Position numbers and translations under genes: made by a program
Source of the DNA: Algoriphagus vanfongensis DSM 17529
GTDB lineage: Bacteria > Bacteroidota > Bacteroidia > Cytophagales > Cyclobacteriaceae
Assembly (NCBI RefSeq): GCF_000429465.1
Contig: NZ_AUBX01000011.1
Location: forward strand, 1 to 64,000
Length of the DNA stretch: 64,000 nucleotides
Direction of reading: 5' to 3'
Notes under the pieces: model-generated
The model's input: only the letters and a program-made list of their open reading frames with translations
Told to the model about the DNA's origin: nothing
The model's database searches: none
In this document: positions 37,254-46,677 of the stretch, in pieces
Layout of the letters: each line of letters begins with the position of its first letter
Numbering within the stretch: the first letter of the stretch is position 1

Positions 37254-39950
37254 TTATCTGAATTGCTGCCCGATAGTAAAGTGGAATTGAGGCCCACTTC
37301 TCTGAGTACTTCCAGGGATAGGATCAAATCCATAACCCCAATCTACCCCAAGCAACCCAAAGGCTGGCATAAAGATTCTGGCACCGAATCCTGCTGACTT
37401 TTTAAGGTCGTATGGATTGAAGTCCTTGTATGATCCCCAGTTGTTACCCGCTTCTGCAAATCCCAATAGGAAGATGGTAGCGGAAGGGTTTGGAGATACG
37501 AGGAATCGTACTTCCATCACGTACTTATTGTAGACAATACCACCGTATGGTTCAGGATCTACGGTACCTCTACTGTCTCGTCCTGGAGTGATGGATTGAT
37601 TTTCATACCCTCTCAAGCCGATGATTTCTTGACCCAAAGCAAAGTTATTGAAGGTCATGCCATCGCCACCCATCACAAATCGCTCTAGTGGAATGATTCC
37701 GATCTTGTCACCATAGGATCCCAAGAAGCCCATGTGTGCTCTCGCGCTTGCGACGAATTTGGTAGATCCAAATAGTGGGGTATAAATAGATGCGTCAAAC
37801 ATCCATTTATGATATTCCAGCCACTTGTACTTTTCTTCGTCTGTGGACTCTGAATTCAAGTTTTTGTTCAGAGAGGCATAAGGTGGGGTCAAGGAGGTAG
37901 AGAGCATAAAGTTGGAACCAAATCTTGGATAGATTGGGTTGTCCACGTTATTTCTCGAGATAGTATTGTTGAAGGTGATACTGTTTGATTTTCCGGTAGG
38001 ATAGCTCAGGCCGAAAGATGTACCAAACTGATCAAATTCATAGATCTGGAACTGCAGGGAGTTGGAGATACTAAAGTAATCATCTGGCCAAGTTACACGT
38101 CTTGCCAAACCAACAGTAGCCCCAGTGATTTTGAAGAATCCTAAATCATCCGACAGAGGATTGGAGTTGTAGAAATCCACCTGTCTCTGTACAGAGTGAT
38201 TGAAGCTAAAACTCAATGCATTTGGTTTTTTGCCACCAAACCAAGGCTCAGTCAGAGAGACGGAGTAGTTTTGGAAGGATTTACCGTTTGCTTGCACTCG
38301 TAGGGATAGTTTTTGGCCATCTCCTACCGGAAGTGGATCCCACTTGTCGAAGTTTCCGATATTTTTGATCGAGAAGTTATTAAAGACCAAGCCGACGGTA
38401 CCGACAAAACCATAGAATCCTCCCCAACCACCGGAAAGTTCGATCTGGTCATTAGGTCTTTCTTCCAATTCAAAAGTGATGTCTACTGTAGCAGCCTCAA
38501 AATTAGGTCTCAAATCAGGATTGATTTTCTCAGGATCAAAATATCCCAACTGAGAAAGTTCTCGAATAGTCCGTACCAGCAAGGCTCTATTAAACTTCTG
38601 GCCTGGAAGAATTCTGATTTCCCTCATCACGACGTGGTCAGAGGTACGCTCATTCCCTTTGATATTGACGGAGTTTACAGTTACCTGCGGACCTTCGAAA
38701 ATTCTCATTTCCATGTCGATGGAATCTCCCACTACATTGACTTCTACTGGATCAATGTTGAAGAACAAGTATCCATCATCTTGGTAGAGTGAGCTGACGT
38801 CATCCCCTTTAGTCGGGTCATAGTTGAGGCGTTTGTCAAGCTTTTCTTTGTCATAGACATCTCCTTTTTGAATACCCAGCTTGGCTTTAAGCACGGCATC
38901 CGGATGGATGAAATTGCCTGAAAACTCAATGTTTCTGTAATAGTATTTTTTACCTTCCTCGATATTGATATCGATGTTGATCTCATCTTGACCATACTTA
39001 TACACCGAGTCCTCGAGGATTTTGGCATCACGGAAGCCTTTGCTTTGGTAGAAGTTGATCACATTGTCTTTGTCGTTTCGATATTCCTTTGGAATGTATT
39101 TAGACCCGGCAAAGAAGTTGAGTTTGAAATTTTTGTTGATGTAGGTTTTTACCTCCTCTGTGGAAGTAGGCTCTGTATATTTCAGACTATTGGCTACGTC
39201 ACTCGCATTGGCTCCGGTCAGTCTTGAGTAAACGTCTTTGAATACACTGACTCTGGCATGTTCCTTGGTTTTTTTGAGTTTTCCTTTGACTTTGCTGTCT
39301 GCGATTTCCTCATTGCCCAAGATGCGGATTTCATTGATTTTTACTTTGGACTTTGTGTCTACGTCAAATCTCAATCTCACCGAGTTGGGAAGTGTCGTGT
39401 CTCTTTCCTGTGCGACTCTTACATCTGCATTGAGAAAGCCCTTGTCCACAAAATATTTTTCGATGTTTCTCTGTGCTGAGTTGAGTACATCTTCTCGTAC
39501 CACTCGTCCGCGGATATTTACTTTGTCTCGGAGTTCGCTTTCCTGGGTCTTATTGACCCCTGTAAATTCCACTCTGGAAAAACGAGGTCTCTCTGTCAAA
39601 TCCAGAAGAAGAGAAATGTCTTCGCCTTCAATTTTGGTCACTAAGATTTTGACATCTCCGATGATTCCTTGATTCCAGAGTTTTTTCAAAGCACCGGAAA
39701 TAGCCTCGCCAGGCACTTCGATCCGATCATCTACTTTGAGACCGGATAGGGAGATAATGGCGGTCTCATCCAAGGTGGAAAGTCCTACCGCTTTGATTTC
39801 TGCGATTCTATAGGTCTGAGGCTTGGAGTAGTTTAGCTCCATAATGTCCACAGGTCTGGAGGACGAATAGCGACTTTGTCCCAGACGTATCTGTGCCATG
39901 GCTGAACTTGCCCATATCAGACAAAACAGAATCAGTAAACTTCTTTTCAT
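37254..39950 (-). CDS. bamA: Outer-membrane protein assembly factor BamA
   Basis: 898 residues from the ATG at 39950 (MKRSLLILFCLIWASSAMAQ signal peptide). Several POTRA domains follow (IAEIKAVGLSTLDETAII, FSRVEFTGVNKTQESEL, VKINEIRILGNEEIADS, YYYRNIEFSGNFIHPDAVL, VNSVNIKGNERTSDHVVMREI), then a C-terminal Omp85 barrel ending SGPQFHFTIGQQFR. BamA inserts beta-barrels into the outer membrane. It lies 7 bp after uppS and is followed by its client chaperones. Slightly longer than E. coli BamA (~810). Confidence 0.96.
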   Translation of the reverse strand: MKRSLLILFCLIWASSAMAQIRLGQSRYSSSRPVDIMELNYSKPQTYRIAEIKAVGLSTLDETAIISLSGLKVDDRIEVPGEAISGALKKLWNQGIIGDVKILVTKIEGEDISLLLDLTERPRFSRVEFTGVNKTQESELRDKVNIRGRVVREDVLNSAQRNIEKYFVDKGFLNADVRVAQERDTTLPNSVRLRFDVDTKSKVKINEIRILGNEEIADSKVKGKLKKTKEHARVSVFKDVYSRLTGANASDVANSLKYTEPTSTEEVKTYINKNFKLNFFAGSKYIPKEYRNDKDNVINFYQSKGFRDAKILEDSVYKYGQDEINIDINIEEGKKYYYRNIEFSGNFIHPDAVLKAKLGIQKGDVYDKEKLDKRLNYDPTKGDDVSSLYQDDGYLFFNIDPVEVNVVGDSIDMEMRIFEGPQVTVNSVNIKGNERTSDHVVMREIRILPGQKFNRALLVRTIRELSQLGYFDPEKINPDLRPNFEAATVDITFELEERPNDQIELSGGWGGFYGFVGTVGLVFNNFSIKNIGNFDKWDPLPVGDGQKLSLRVQANGKSFQNYSVSLTEPWFGGKKPNALSFSFNHSVQRQVDFYNSNPLSDDLGFFKITGATVGLARRVTWPDDYFSISNSLQFQIYEFDQFGTSFGLSYPTGKSNSITFNNTISRNNVDNPIYPRFGSNFMLSTSLTPPYASLNKNLNSESTDEEKYKWLEYHKWMFDASIYTPLFGSTKFVASARAHMGFLGSYGDKIGIIPLERFVMGGDGMTFNNFALGQEIIGLRGYENQSITPGRDSRGTVDPEPYGGIVYNKYVMEVRFLVSPNPSATIFLLGFAEAGNNWGSYKDFNPYDLKKSAGFGARIFMPAFGLLGVDWGYGFDPIPGSTQRSGPQFHFTIGQQFR

Positions 39951-39957
39951 CAATTAC

Positions 39958-40695
39958 TTAAGATTTAACTTGCTCACCGGTTTTTCCAAACCTTCTTTCC
40001 CTTTTTTGAAAGTCGAGAATGGCTGAGACCAGATGCTCTCTTCTAAAATCCGGCCATAGAACAGGGCTGAAAAACAGCTCTGTGTAGGCCGATTGCCAAA
40101 GCAGGAAATTGCTGATGCGGTATTCGCCACTGGTCCTGATCATAAGTTCAGGGTCAGGGATGCCGGCAGTTTCTAAGTGATCAGCTACCACCTCTTGGGT
40201 GACATCTTCCACTTTCAATTTCCCTTCTGAGATTTTTTGAGCAATGCGCTTGGTCGCTTGGGTGATTTCCCACTTGCCACTATAGCTGAGTGCCAAGATA
40301 ACAGTGAGTCCGGTATTGACTGAGGTGGTTTTTTTTGCCTCCATCAGTTTGTTGTATGCAGATTTGGGTAGACTGTCGATGTCCCCTATACTTTCCAGCT
40401 GGATATTGTTATCCATCATCATCGGTACTTCGTCGGTGATGGTTTTTACCAGTAGCTCCATCAGTCCATTCACTTCTTCGAGCGGTCTGGACCAGTTTTC
40501 TGTGGAAAATGAAAATAGGGTAAGGTAGTCAACACCCAAGTTTTCGGCACATTCGATAGTGTCCTTCACTGCCTTGATAGCATGTCGGTGACCAAAGATC
40601 CTCATGGCGCCTTTTTTCTTGGCCCATCGGCCATTGCCATCCATGATAATTGCAATATGTCTGGGGATCCGATCTGGGTTGAGTACTTCCTTCAT
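39958..40695 (-). CDS. uppS: Isoprenyl transferase (undecaprenyl diphosphate synthase)
   Basis: 245 residues. Cis-prenyltransferase signatures are IAIIMDGNGRWAKKKG near the N-terminus (catalytic Asp in MDGNG) and IRTSGEYRISNFLLWQSAYTE near the C-terminus, quoted here as RTSGEYRISNFLLWQ. It makes the C55 lipid carrier for peptidoglycan and polysaccharide export. First gene after a terminator-like hairpin, heading the uppS-bamA-skp-skp transcript. Confidence 0.96.
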   Translation of the reverse strand: MKEVLNPDRIPRHIAIIMDGNGRWAKKKGAMRIFGHRHAIKAVKDTIECAENLGVDYLTLFSFSTENWSRPLEEVNGLMELLVKTITDEVPMMMDNNIQLESIGDIDSLPKSAYNKLMEAKKTTSVNTGLTVILALSYSGKWEITQATKRIAQKISEGKLKVEDVTQEVVADHLETAGIPDPELMIRTSGEYRISNFLLWQSAYTELFFSPVLWPDFRREHLVSAILDFQKRERRFGKTGEQVKS

Positions 40696-40753
40696 TTACT
40701 TGGTTTCCGAATACCTTACATTTTTGGAGGTACAAAAATGCTATTTCTTTTCC

Positions 40754-40776
40754 AAAAATTAAGCCTCAGGCTCAAT
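40754..40776 (-). terminator. Terminator-like hairpin between the PorG-like gene and uppS
   Basis: TTGAGCC / GGCTTAA stem (minus strand; 40769-40775 with 40759-40765, one G-U pair) with a 3-nt loop, followed by TTTTTGG. It may end or attenuate the CBS-nadK-PorG transcript before uppS. Confidence 0.6.
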
Positions 40777-40779
40777 TAA

Positions 40780-41529
40780 TTAATAGGCGTAGCATTTTAC
40801 GGATTCCAAAGTATAGCTGATCGTCAGGCCCAAAAAGTAATACCAGTCCTTATCGTAGGGATTACCATAGTTGATCCCCCACGGCTGATCTGGATTGGTA
40901 CTGTCCGGAAATCTCGGGATAGCTGGATCACTACTGTCTATTTTGTCCAAATAGTCTGTAAACGTAGCACGTACGCCAGCTTCAGCTGCCAGAGTCCAGC
41001 GATCATTGAGTCGGTATTTCACTCCTGCTCCAAATGGAATGACCACGGTACCCACATTATATCTCTCGGAGACATTGTAGGCAAATGTGTTTCCTTTGGC
41101 AAAGATGTGTGAATAGCCTAATCCAAAGAACGCATAGGGAGACCAAAAGAATTCGGAGTCATTGCGGAGGAAATCCAAAAAATTGAATTCCATCACAGCC
41201 GAAGCTTCCAGAATACCCCCTCGGAAACGGGCATCTCTGCTGTCCACTACTGCATCGTAGGGTTTTACACTGTCAGTCGCCCGTAGTGTGCCGGCAGTGA
41301 TACCGACCCGGAGCGACCATACATTGTCAAAATTTCTCTTGCCAAACAACGTGCCGTGAAGACCCAAATGGTCCAGATCAATCTTTCTGAGAATATCGCC
41401 AGTGTAGGCTGTAGTCCCTAGTCCACCTCCTACTTCATACTTTTGGGCTTGGGATTCTGCATGGATACATGCAAGCAATACAAAGCAAATGAGTAAGATT
41501 TTGGAAAAATGAAATTTGACCTTTTTCAA
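40780..41529 (-). CDS. PorG-like (DUF6089-type) outer-membrane protein, predicted T9SS component
   Basis: 249 residues if started at the TTG at 41529, which gives a good signal peptide (KKVKFHFSKILLICFVLLACIHA...AQ). No ATG lies in the N-terminal region; another TTG at 41607 is possible. An OmpA-like eight-strand barrel follows (KYEVGGGLGTTAYTGDIL, SPYAFFGLGYSHIF, YRLNDRWTLAAEAGVRATF, YYFLGLTISYTLE). The position between nadK and uppS-bamA and the YEVGGGLG...YTGD opening fit the PorG family, an outer-membrane part of the T9SS core. The T9SS cargo at 3366-6461 shows the organism uses this system. Confidence 0.78.
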   Translation of the reverse strand: MKKVKFHFSKILLICFVLLACIHAESQAQKYEVGGGLGTTAYTGDILRKIDLDHLGLHGTLFGKRNFDNVWSLRVGITAGTLRATDSVKPYDAVVDSRDARFRGGILEASAVMEFNFLDFLRNDSEFFWSPYAFFGLGYSHIFAKGNTFAYNVSERYNVGTVVIPFGAGVKYRLNDRWTLAAEAGVRATFTDYLDKIDSSDPAIPRFPDSTNPDQPWGINYGNPYDKDWYYFLGLTISYTLESVKCYAY

Positions 41530-41633
41530 GACGGTGCAAGTTATAAAGTACCCAACGTTTAAAAAACGCAGACTAGTATTTCGGCGGTTAATATTTGTTA
41601 AGCTCAAAATGCCCTTTTTGAGGCATTTGGGCC

Positions 41634-42509
41634 TTAATTTCTCATGTCAAAGCCCCAGTTCAATTTGTACCTCAGCGTATCAAAAAAATTGTAGCTGGGT
41701 AGTTTGACCAAGCGGGCGTGGAAGTTCTCCTTTTTCACCATCAATTTCAAATCTGAAGAGATGGAAGTAGACCTGGAATCTAAAGATATTAGAAATTTTT
41801 CGGCTCTTCCTTCGATTTCAAAAGTGATTTCACTTTCATCAGAAACGATAATCGGCCGGACGTTGAGATTGTGGGGGCTCACCGGAGTGATGACCAGGTT
41901 TTTTGCCTCGGGAGAGATCAATGGTCCTCCGCAACTAAGAGAGTAGCCCGTGGAGCCTGTGGGTGTAGCCACTATCAGGCCATCAGCCCAATAACTATTG
42001 AGATATTTGCCATCGATGTAGGTATGTACCGTGATCATGGAAGAGGTATCTCTCTTGTGAATAGTAAATTCATTCAGGCCAAAATTGAGGCCATTGAAGA
42101 GACGGCGGTTGCAGTCCAAAGAGACGAGACTTCGCTTTTCAACTTGATAGTTGTTTTCACCAAGATGCTGCACCGCTTCATGGATTTTATCAGTGGCGAC
42201 GGTTGCCAAAAAACCTAACCTTCCAGTATTCAAGCCTAAAATGGGGGTTTCTAACTCACCGACTTGGCAAACGGAGTCCAGCAAAGTGCCATCTCCTCCA
42301 ATTGAAATCAAAAAGTCCATCTGACTCATGTCATCCGATCCATCGAGAAGCCAATAATTGAGGCCTATATTCCCGTGCATGCGTAGCTGTCGGTCAAATT
42401 GCTCGGTGACAAAAACCTCCATATGATGCTGCTGGAGAGCCTGAAAAAGGGACTTGACATCTCGGATAAATTCTGCCTTGAGTGTCAAGCCGTGCAAAGC
42501 GACTTTCAT
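41634..42509 (-). CDS. nadK: NAD kinase
   Basis: 291 residues. Phosphorylates NAD to NADP. Motif GGDGTLL in ISIGGDGTLLDSV, NTGRLGFLA, and the conserved ADGLIVATPTGSTGYSLSCGGP (quoted as ATPTGSTGYSLSCGG). Cytoplasmic. It lies between the CBS-domain gene and the PorG-like gene, the usual Bacteroidetes order. Confidence 0.96.
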   Translation of the reverse strand: MKVALHGLTLKAEFIRDVKSLFQALQQHHMEVFVTEQFDRQLRMHGNIGLNYWLLDGSDDMSQMDFLISIGGDGTLLDSVCQVGELETPILGLNTGRLGFLATVATDKIHEAVQHLGENNYQVEKRSLVSLDCNRRLFNGLNFGLNEFTIHKRDTSSMITVHTYIDGKYLNSYWADGLIVATPTGSTGYSLSCGGPLISPEAKNLVITPVSPHNLNVRPIIVSDESEITFEIEGRAEKFLISLDSRSTSISSDLKLMVKKENFHARLVKLPSYNFFDTLRYKLNWGFDMRN

Positions 42510-42740
42510 TTGTTGAAATTTTGTATGATGATCAGGAAGCTTTTCCTTTTAAAATTAGTGATGGCTAAAATATTGCTTTGAAGTATAGCGAATTGAATTT
42601 TTTACTCCAAGCTAAGCCCTTGCCAAAATAAAGGCTTAATGATCCAATAGCAGTAATTCAAATTGCTATTCTTTACATGTAAATAGGTGTTTGCCGGTAT
42701 CTCAGTAGGCGAAATACTTTTCAATGCAAGGACCCTTGCT

Positions 42741-43406
42741 CTAAATATCTAAAAATCGAAGCAAGTTTCCGATTCGGTCTTCTTCACTGCTGATACCCGT
42801 TTCCTCTTGGTAATGATCGAGTATTCGGTATCCAAACCGTTCCAAAGTGGCTTTGACATGTCTTAACTCAGGCTGATCCAACTTGAGAGTCAATTTGATT
42901 TTGGAGTCATCCAAAGGGTCACTGGTGATGAATGAACTCAGGATTTTTGTGTTTTCCGACTCGATGACTCTGGATATTTCCGAAAGGGAATAGTCCGTCA
43001 TGCTCAATGATATTATCAATACAGACCCATGGGACTGAATCGACAGGCTCTCCGCAAAAGCTGCGATAGCGTCTTCCATCGTCACCACTCCCAGATAAGT
43101 GGATTCTCGATCTAGTACCGCGACGACATTGGATTGATGCTCTGAGCTGACCTTGAGGACGTCATAGATGTGCTTATCGCTGAATACCCAGCAATTGGCA
43201 TGATCCGGCATGATTTCTCCCACTTGTCTCTCTGGATCATTGAGATCAAAAATCATGTCCTCGTTGAGCAAACCAAGGAATTTTCCTTTCTCCACCACTG
43301 GTAAGACATCCGTGCGGATCTCTTCCATCCAGCCCAAAGCCATCTTGGTTTTGTCTGTCAGTTTGAGGGGTGGGATTAGATTGTTGATAAATTCGTAGGC
43401 CTGCAT
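42741..43406 (-). CDS. CBS-domain protein
   Basis: 221 residues. Two CBS motifs at ~1-60 (DVLPVVEKGKFLGLLNEDMI) and ~75-125 (NVVAVLDRESTYLGVVTMEDAI), then an ACT-like C-terminal half (IISLSMTDYSLSEISRVIESEN). CBS pairs sense adenosyl nucleotides. Its place before nadK could point to nucleotide-responsive control, but this is inference. A 231-bp gap separates it from nadK, so co-transcription is not certain. Confidence 0.85.
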   Translation of the reverse strand: MQAYEFINNLIPPLKLTDKTKMALGWMEEIRTDVLPVVEKGKFLGLLNEDMIFDLNDPERQVGEIMPDHANCWVFSDKHIYDVLKVSSEHQSNVVAVLDRESTYLGVVTMEDAIAAFAESLSIQSHGSVLIISLSMTDYSLSEISRVIESENTKILSSFITSDPLDDSKIKLTLKLDQPELRHVKATLERFGYRILDHYQEETGISSEEDRIGNLLRFLDI

Positions 43407-43499
43407 AGAAGAAAGATAGGCAATGATTTAGATTTTTAAAACGTCAAAAAGCCCTTTCTTGTTCCTGCTGCCAATAATTTGCTCGATCGGGAGCTAGTG

Positions 43500-44696
43500 T
43501 TATATGAAATGGTTGACTGCAATCCCTAGCAAAATCCCTCCCAAAATGATCAGAGGGGAGGATATTTTGGTGAATTGAAGCAAGCAATACGTGCCCAAAA
43601 TCATAAAAATGTTAAGGAGGTTGGCTTCCAGCGGCTCAAAAAGTAAATAGGCAGCCGCAATCAACATACCGCAGGATACAGCATTGATGCCCTCCAGAGC
43701 GGCACGGACAGGTCGGTACTTTTTCAACTGATCCCAAAAGCGTATTACAAAAAATATCATGAATATCCCCGGAAGAAATATTCCCGCTGCGGCAATCAGA
43801 CCTCCAGTTAAGAAACCGATAAAGCCGAATTCCTTCATGGAAAATGCTCCTACATAGGAGGAAAACGAGAACGTGGGGCCTGGTACTCCCTGCGAAATGG
43901 CATATCCGGTCAAGAATTCTTCAGAACTCAAAAAATGCTTGAAGTCGACAAATTCTGTGTATAAATAGGGGACGAGCACTTGTCCGCCTCCGAAGATCAA
44001 GCTGCCATTTCGATAAAAGTTTTCGAAAAGAATGACAGGTTGGTACTGTGTGGCTGCACCTAAAAGTGCAGCAAGGATCAATACGCCTCCCCATAGATAG
44101 AAGTTGGCCCACTGGATGACCAGAGGTTCCTCTTTTTCTATTTTCGGTTGCTTCTTGTATTTGATAGAGGTGCTCAGTCCTCCGATGATCAGCAAGACAG
44201 GGAAGACATAGGGAGAGCTGTAGAAAAATGAAATGAAAGTTGATATCAAAACCAGCACCATCGCTTCGGTGGTCTGGATCATTTTGGAGATGGTCTTTTG
44301 TGCGGCAAAAATGATAAAGCCGATAGCCATAGGCTGAATGAATTTGGCAAAATTGAGGGCGCCGGGAGTATTTTCTTTCAAAAAATAGATCAATGCTGCA
44401 GCTCCCGTCATGAGCAAGGATGCCGGAATAATCCAAACCAAAAGTGCCAGATAGGCCAGATTTGGTCCGCCAACTCTAAAACCTATCGCTGAAACTAGTT
44501 GTGTCGAAGATGGTCCAGGCAACATATTGCATAGGGCATTGAGCTCCCAGAGATCTTCTTCTGTAATGTAATTTCGCTGCTTGACCATTCGCTCCAGAAG
44601 CATGGCCAAGAATGCCTGAGGACCACCAAATGCAGTCAAAGAAAGGGCCAGAATGTCCCTGAGAAATAGGTAATATCTGACCCTTTTTACAGACAT
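43500..44696 (-). CDS. chrA: Chromate transporter family protein (ChrA, two-domain)
   Basis: 398 residues with ~10-12 membrane helices in two homologous halves. Half 1 has SLTAFGGPQAFLAMLLE and ALCNMLPGPSSTQLVSAIG. Half 2 has IFGGGQVLVPYLYTEFV and AISQGVPGPTFSFSSYVGAF. The CHR family exports chromate; other anions or a housekeeping role are possible because many members are annotated only by homology. It starts 2 bp after the stop of the upstream 2OG oxygenase gene, so the two are co-transcribed. Confidence 0.9.
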   Translation of the reverse strand: MSVKRVRYYLFLRDILALSLTAFGGPQAFLAMLLERMVKQRNYITEEDLWELNALCNMLPGPSSTQLVSAIGFRVGGPNLAYLALLVWIIPASLLMTGAAALIYFLKENTPGALNFAKFIQPMAIGFIIFAAQKTISKMIQTTEAMVLVLISTFISFFYSSPYVFPVLLIIGGLSTSIKYKKQPKIEKEEPLVIQWANFYLWGGVLILAALLGAATQYQPVILFENFYRNGSLIFGGGQVLVPYLYTEFVDFKHFLSSEEFLTGYAISQGVPGPTFSFSSYVGAFSMKEFGFIGFLTGGLIAAAGIFLPGIFMIFFVIRFWDQLKKYRPVRAALEGINAVSCGMLIAAAYLLFEPLEANLLNIFMILGTYCLLQFTKISSPLIILGGILLGIAVNHFI

Positions 44697-44698
44697 AT

Positions 44699-45676
44699 TT
44701 ATTTGCGAAGACCTAGTTCACGCAGTCTTTCTTCCAAAAACTCTCCTGCCGTAGCATCCTTGAAAAGTTTTGGGTTTTCGGAATTCACGCAACTTTCCAA
44801 ACAGGTCAAATCCATCTCCGATCTTGGGTGCATGAAAAACGGAATGGAATAACGGCTGGTATTCATCAGTTCACGTGGAGGGTTGACTACGCGGTGGATG
44901 GTAGATTTCAGTTTTTTATTGGTCAGTCGCTCCAGCATATCGCCGACATTGACGACCAGTTGATCAGGTAGCGCTGTAATCGGGATCCACTTCCCGTCCT
45001 TGCGAAGTACTTGCAGTCCATCCGCACTGGCTCCCATCAGGAGGGTGATCAAATTGATGTCACCGTGCTCCGCAGCTCGTACCGCGTCTTCTGGCACCTC
45101 GTCTGGATTGGTAATTGGGAAATAGTGGATTTGTCTCAAAATAGAATTGCCATAAGCGACCTTGTCTTCAAAATAATCCTCTGGTAAATCAAGGATCAAA
45201 GCGATAGCCTGAAGCATGGCCTTTCCGGCTTTCTCCAAAGTCTGATAAGCCTCGACTGCATCTTGCTGAAAAGCGGGAATCTCTGCTGGCCAGACATTTT
45301 CAGGGTACTCATTTTTGACTGGATCTGACTCCGGGATGAATGAAATTTCCTGTCCTACATGGTAGAATTCTTTCAGATCTCCAGTGTTTCTGCCTTTGGC
45401 ATGTTCTTTTCCTTTGCCAGTGTAGCCGCGCTGGTATCCGATTTCCGGTTTTTCGTATTGGGATTTGACTTGGTCTTCCAATGCAAAAAACGATTTGATA
45501 GAAGCATAAAGCCGATCCTGCAGATCCTGCGTCAAGCCATGGTTTTTGATGGCAACGAAGCCGATGTTCTGATAAGCATCGCCCAGTTTTTTCACAAATT
45601 CGGCCTTTTGAGCCGGTGTTCCCGAAGTGAAATCTGCCAGATCTAGGCTGGGTATTTCATCAAATAGTATATCCAT
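44699..45676 (-). CDS. 2-oxoglutarate/Fe(II)-dependent dioxygenase, isopenicillin N synthase-like
   Basis: 325 residues. The N-terminal DIOX_N domain (IPSLDLADF, NIGFVAIKNHGL) is followed by the double-stranded beta-helix. Iron ligands: HxD in AAEHGDINLIT and the distal His in KSTIHRVVNPP. The 2OG-binding R-x-S lies in TSRYSIPFF. Length and layout match plant-type GA-oxidase/IPNS relatives. Substrate unknown. Paired tightly with chrA. Confidence 0.9.
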   Translation of the reverse strand: MDILFDEIPSLDLADFTSGTPAQKAEFVKKLGDAYQNIGFVAIKNHGLTQDLQDRLYASIKSFFALEDQVKSQYEKPEIGYQRGYTGKGKEHAKGRNTGDLKEFYHVGQEISFIPESDPVKNEYPENVWPAEIPAFQQDAVEAYQTLEKAGKAMLQAIALILDLPEDYFEDKVAYGNSILRQIHYFPITNPDEVPEDAVRAAEHGDINLITLLMGASADGLQVLRKDGKWIPITALPDQLVVNVGDMLERLTNKKLKSTIHRVVNPPRELMNTSRYSIPFFMHPRSEMDLTCLESCVNSENPKLFKDATAGEFLEERLRELGLRK

Positions 45677-45867
45677 GGTAAGATTTGCTTAAAGCTTTCA
45701 TTCAAAATTTTGACTAAAAATAACAGGTCTCTCTGCTTTTTCGGTAGGAAAAAACACAAAATGCGCCAAATTCCTTCACTTTTTGGCTGATGAGCAAGAA
45801 ACTAAGGAATTCATGGCTTAGCTCATAATCACAAAAAATAATACCTTTAATATCAAAAGCCCGCTGT

Positions 45868-46638
45868 ATGAAAAAATATCTGATCTGGACTCTGCCGCTA
45901 GTGTTAGCACTTGTCTCCTGTAGTGAGGAACGGAAGAAAATCAATGAATCTGAGGTGGATTTGCCTAGAGATTCGGTTCAGGTCGATCAGCAAAAGCCAA
46001 AGGTGAGTTTTTATCAATACGAAGATACCCAGGCTTATCCAGATGCGATTTTGGAACTCTATACACCATTGGGCAATCAGGTTTTTAAGCCGGGCAAGGT
46101 TCCCTTTGAGTTCAATATCAAAAACTATCCCTTTGAAGAAGAAGCTTCTGATCGCTTTTTGCTTTTCAATATCCTCAACGGAGATGACCCGCATGGATTT
46201 CGTTCTCCGATTTTTCAGAGAGACCTCAAAGAAGGAAGCTATCGCGTGGTCGCTTATTTGGTGGATGAGGAGGGGTTGGCTTTGAAAAACTTTGGCAATT
46301 ATGTGGATCGAGACTTTCAAGTGGGGGATTCACGCCCTTTTCCCTATTCCGCGGAGCCCTATTTGGCAGTTAATCTTCCGATCAATAATCAGATTGTGGA
46401 TGAATCCCATGAGTTGATTGTGGATTTTTTGGTAGTGGGAGGAGATATGAAGCTGGATGGTTTGAAGGTACAGGTACAGGTGGGAGAGTATTCCTATGAA
46501 ATAGACCACATGGCCCCGATCCGGGTGGCCAACCTGCCTGCTGGCAACTATCAAATGCAGATCAAGCTGCTTCGCACCAACGGAGAGGAGCTTTCAGGTC
46601 CATTCTCTTCAGTCAGCAAGGCCATCATTGTAAGATAA
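45868..46638 (+). CDS. Predicted lipoprotein of unknown function
   Basis: 256 residues. The lipobox is in MKKYLIWTLPLVLALVSCSEE (Cys18). The mature protein looks all-beta with two similar halves: LELYTPLGNQVFKPGKVPFEF...LKEGSYRVVAYLVDEEG and LAVNLPINNQIVDESHELIVDFLV...LPAGNYQMQIKLLRTNGE. Each resembles an Ig-like or fibronectin-type fold. Not recognised as a named family. A TACCTTTA box lies just upstream. Not obviously linked to serS, which follows after 39 bp with its own -7 box. Confidence 0.75.
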   Translation: MKKYLIWTLPLVLALVSCSEERKKINESEVDLPRDSVQVDQQKPKVSFYQYEDTQAYPDAILELYTPLGNQVFKPGKVPFEFNIKNYPFEEEASDRFLLFNILNGDDPHGFRSPIFQRDLKEGSYRVVAYLVDEEGLALKNFGNYVDRDFQVGDSRPFPYSAEPYLAVNLPINNQIVDESHELIVDFLVVGGDMKLDGLKVQVQVGEYSYEIDHMAPIRVANLPAGNYQMQIKLLRTNGEELSGPFSSVSKAIIVR

Positions 46639-46643
46639 GTCCC

Positions 46644-46651
46644 TATCTTTG
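46644..46651 (+). promoter_or_regulatory. -7 box of the serS promoter
   Basis: TATCTTTG, an exact TAnnTTTG match, 27 bp before the serS ATG. The -33 element would fall in the end of the upstream gene. Confidence 0.5.
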
Positions 46652-46677
46652 CAGCTTTATTTATTACCAATTTTCTC

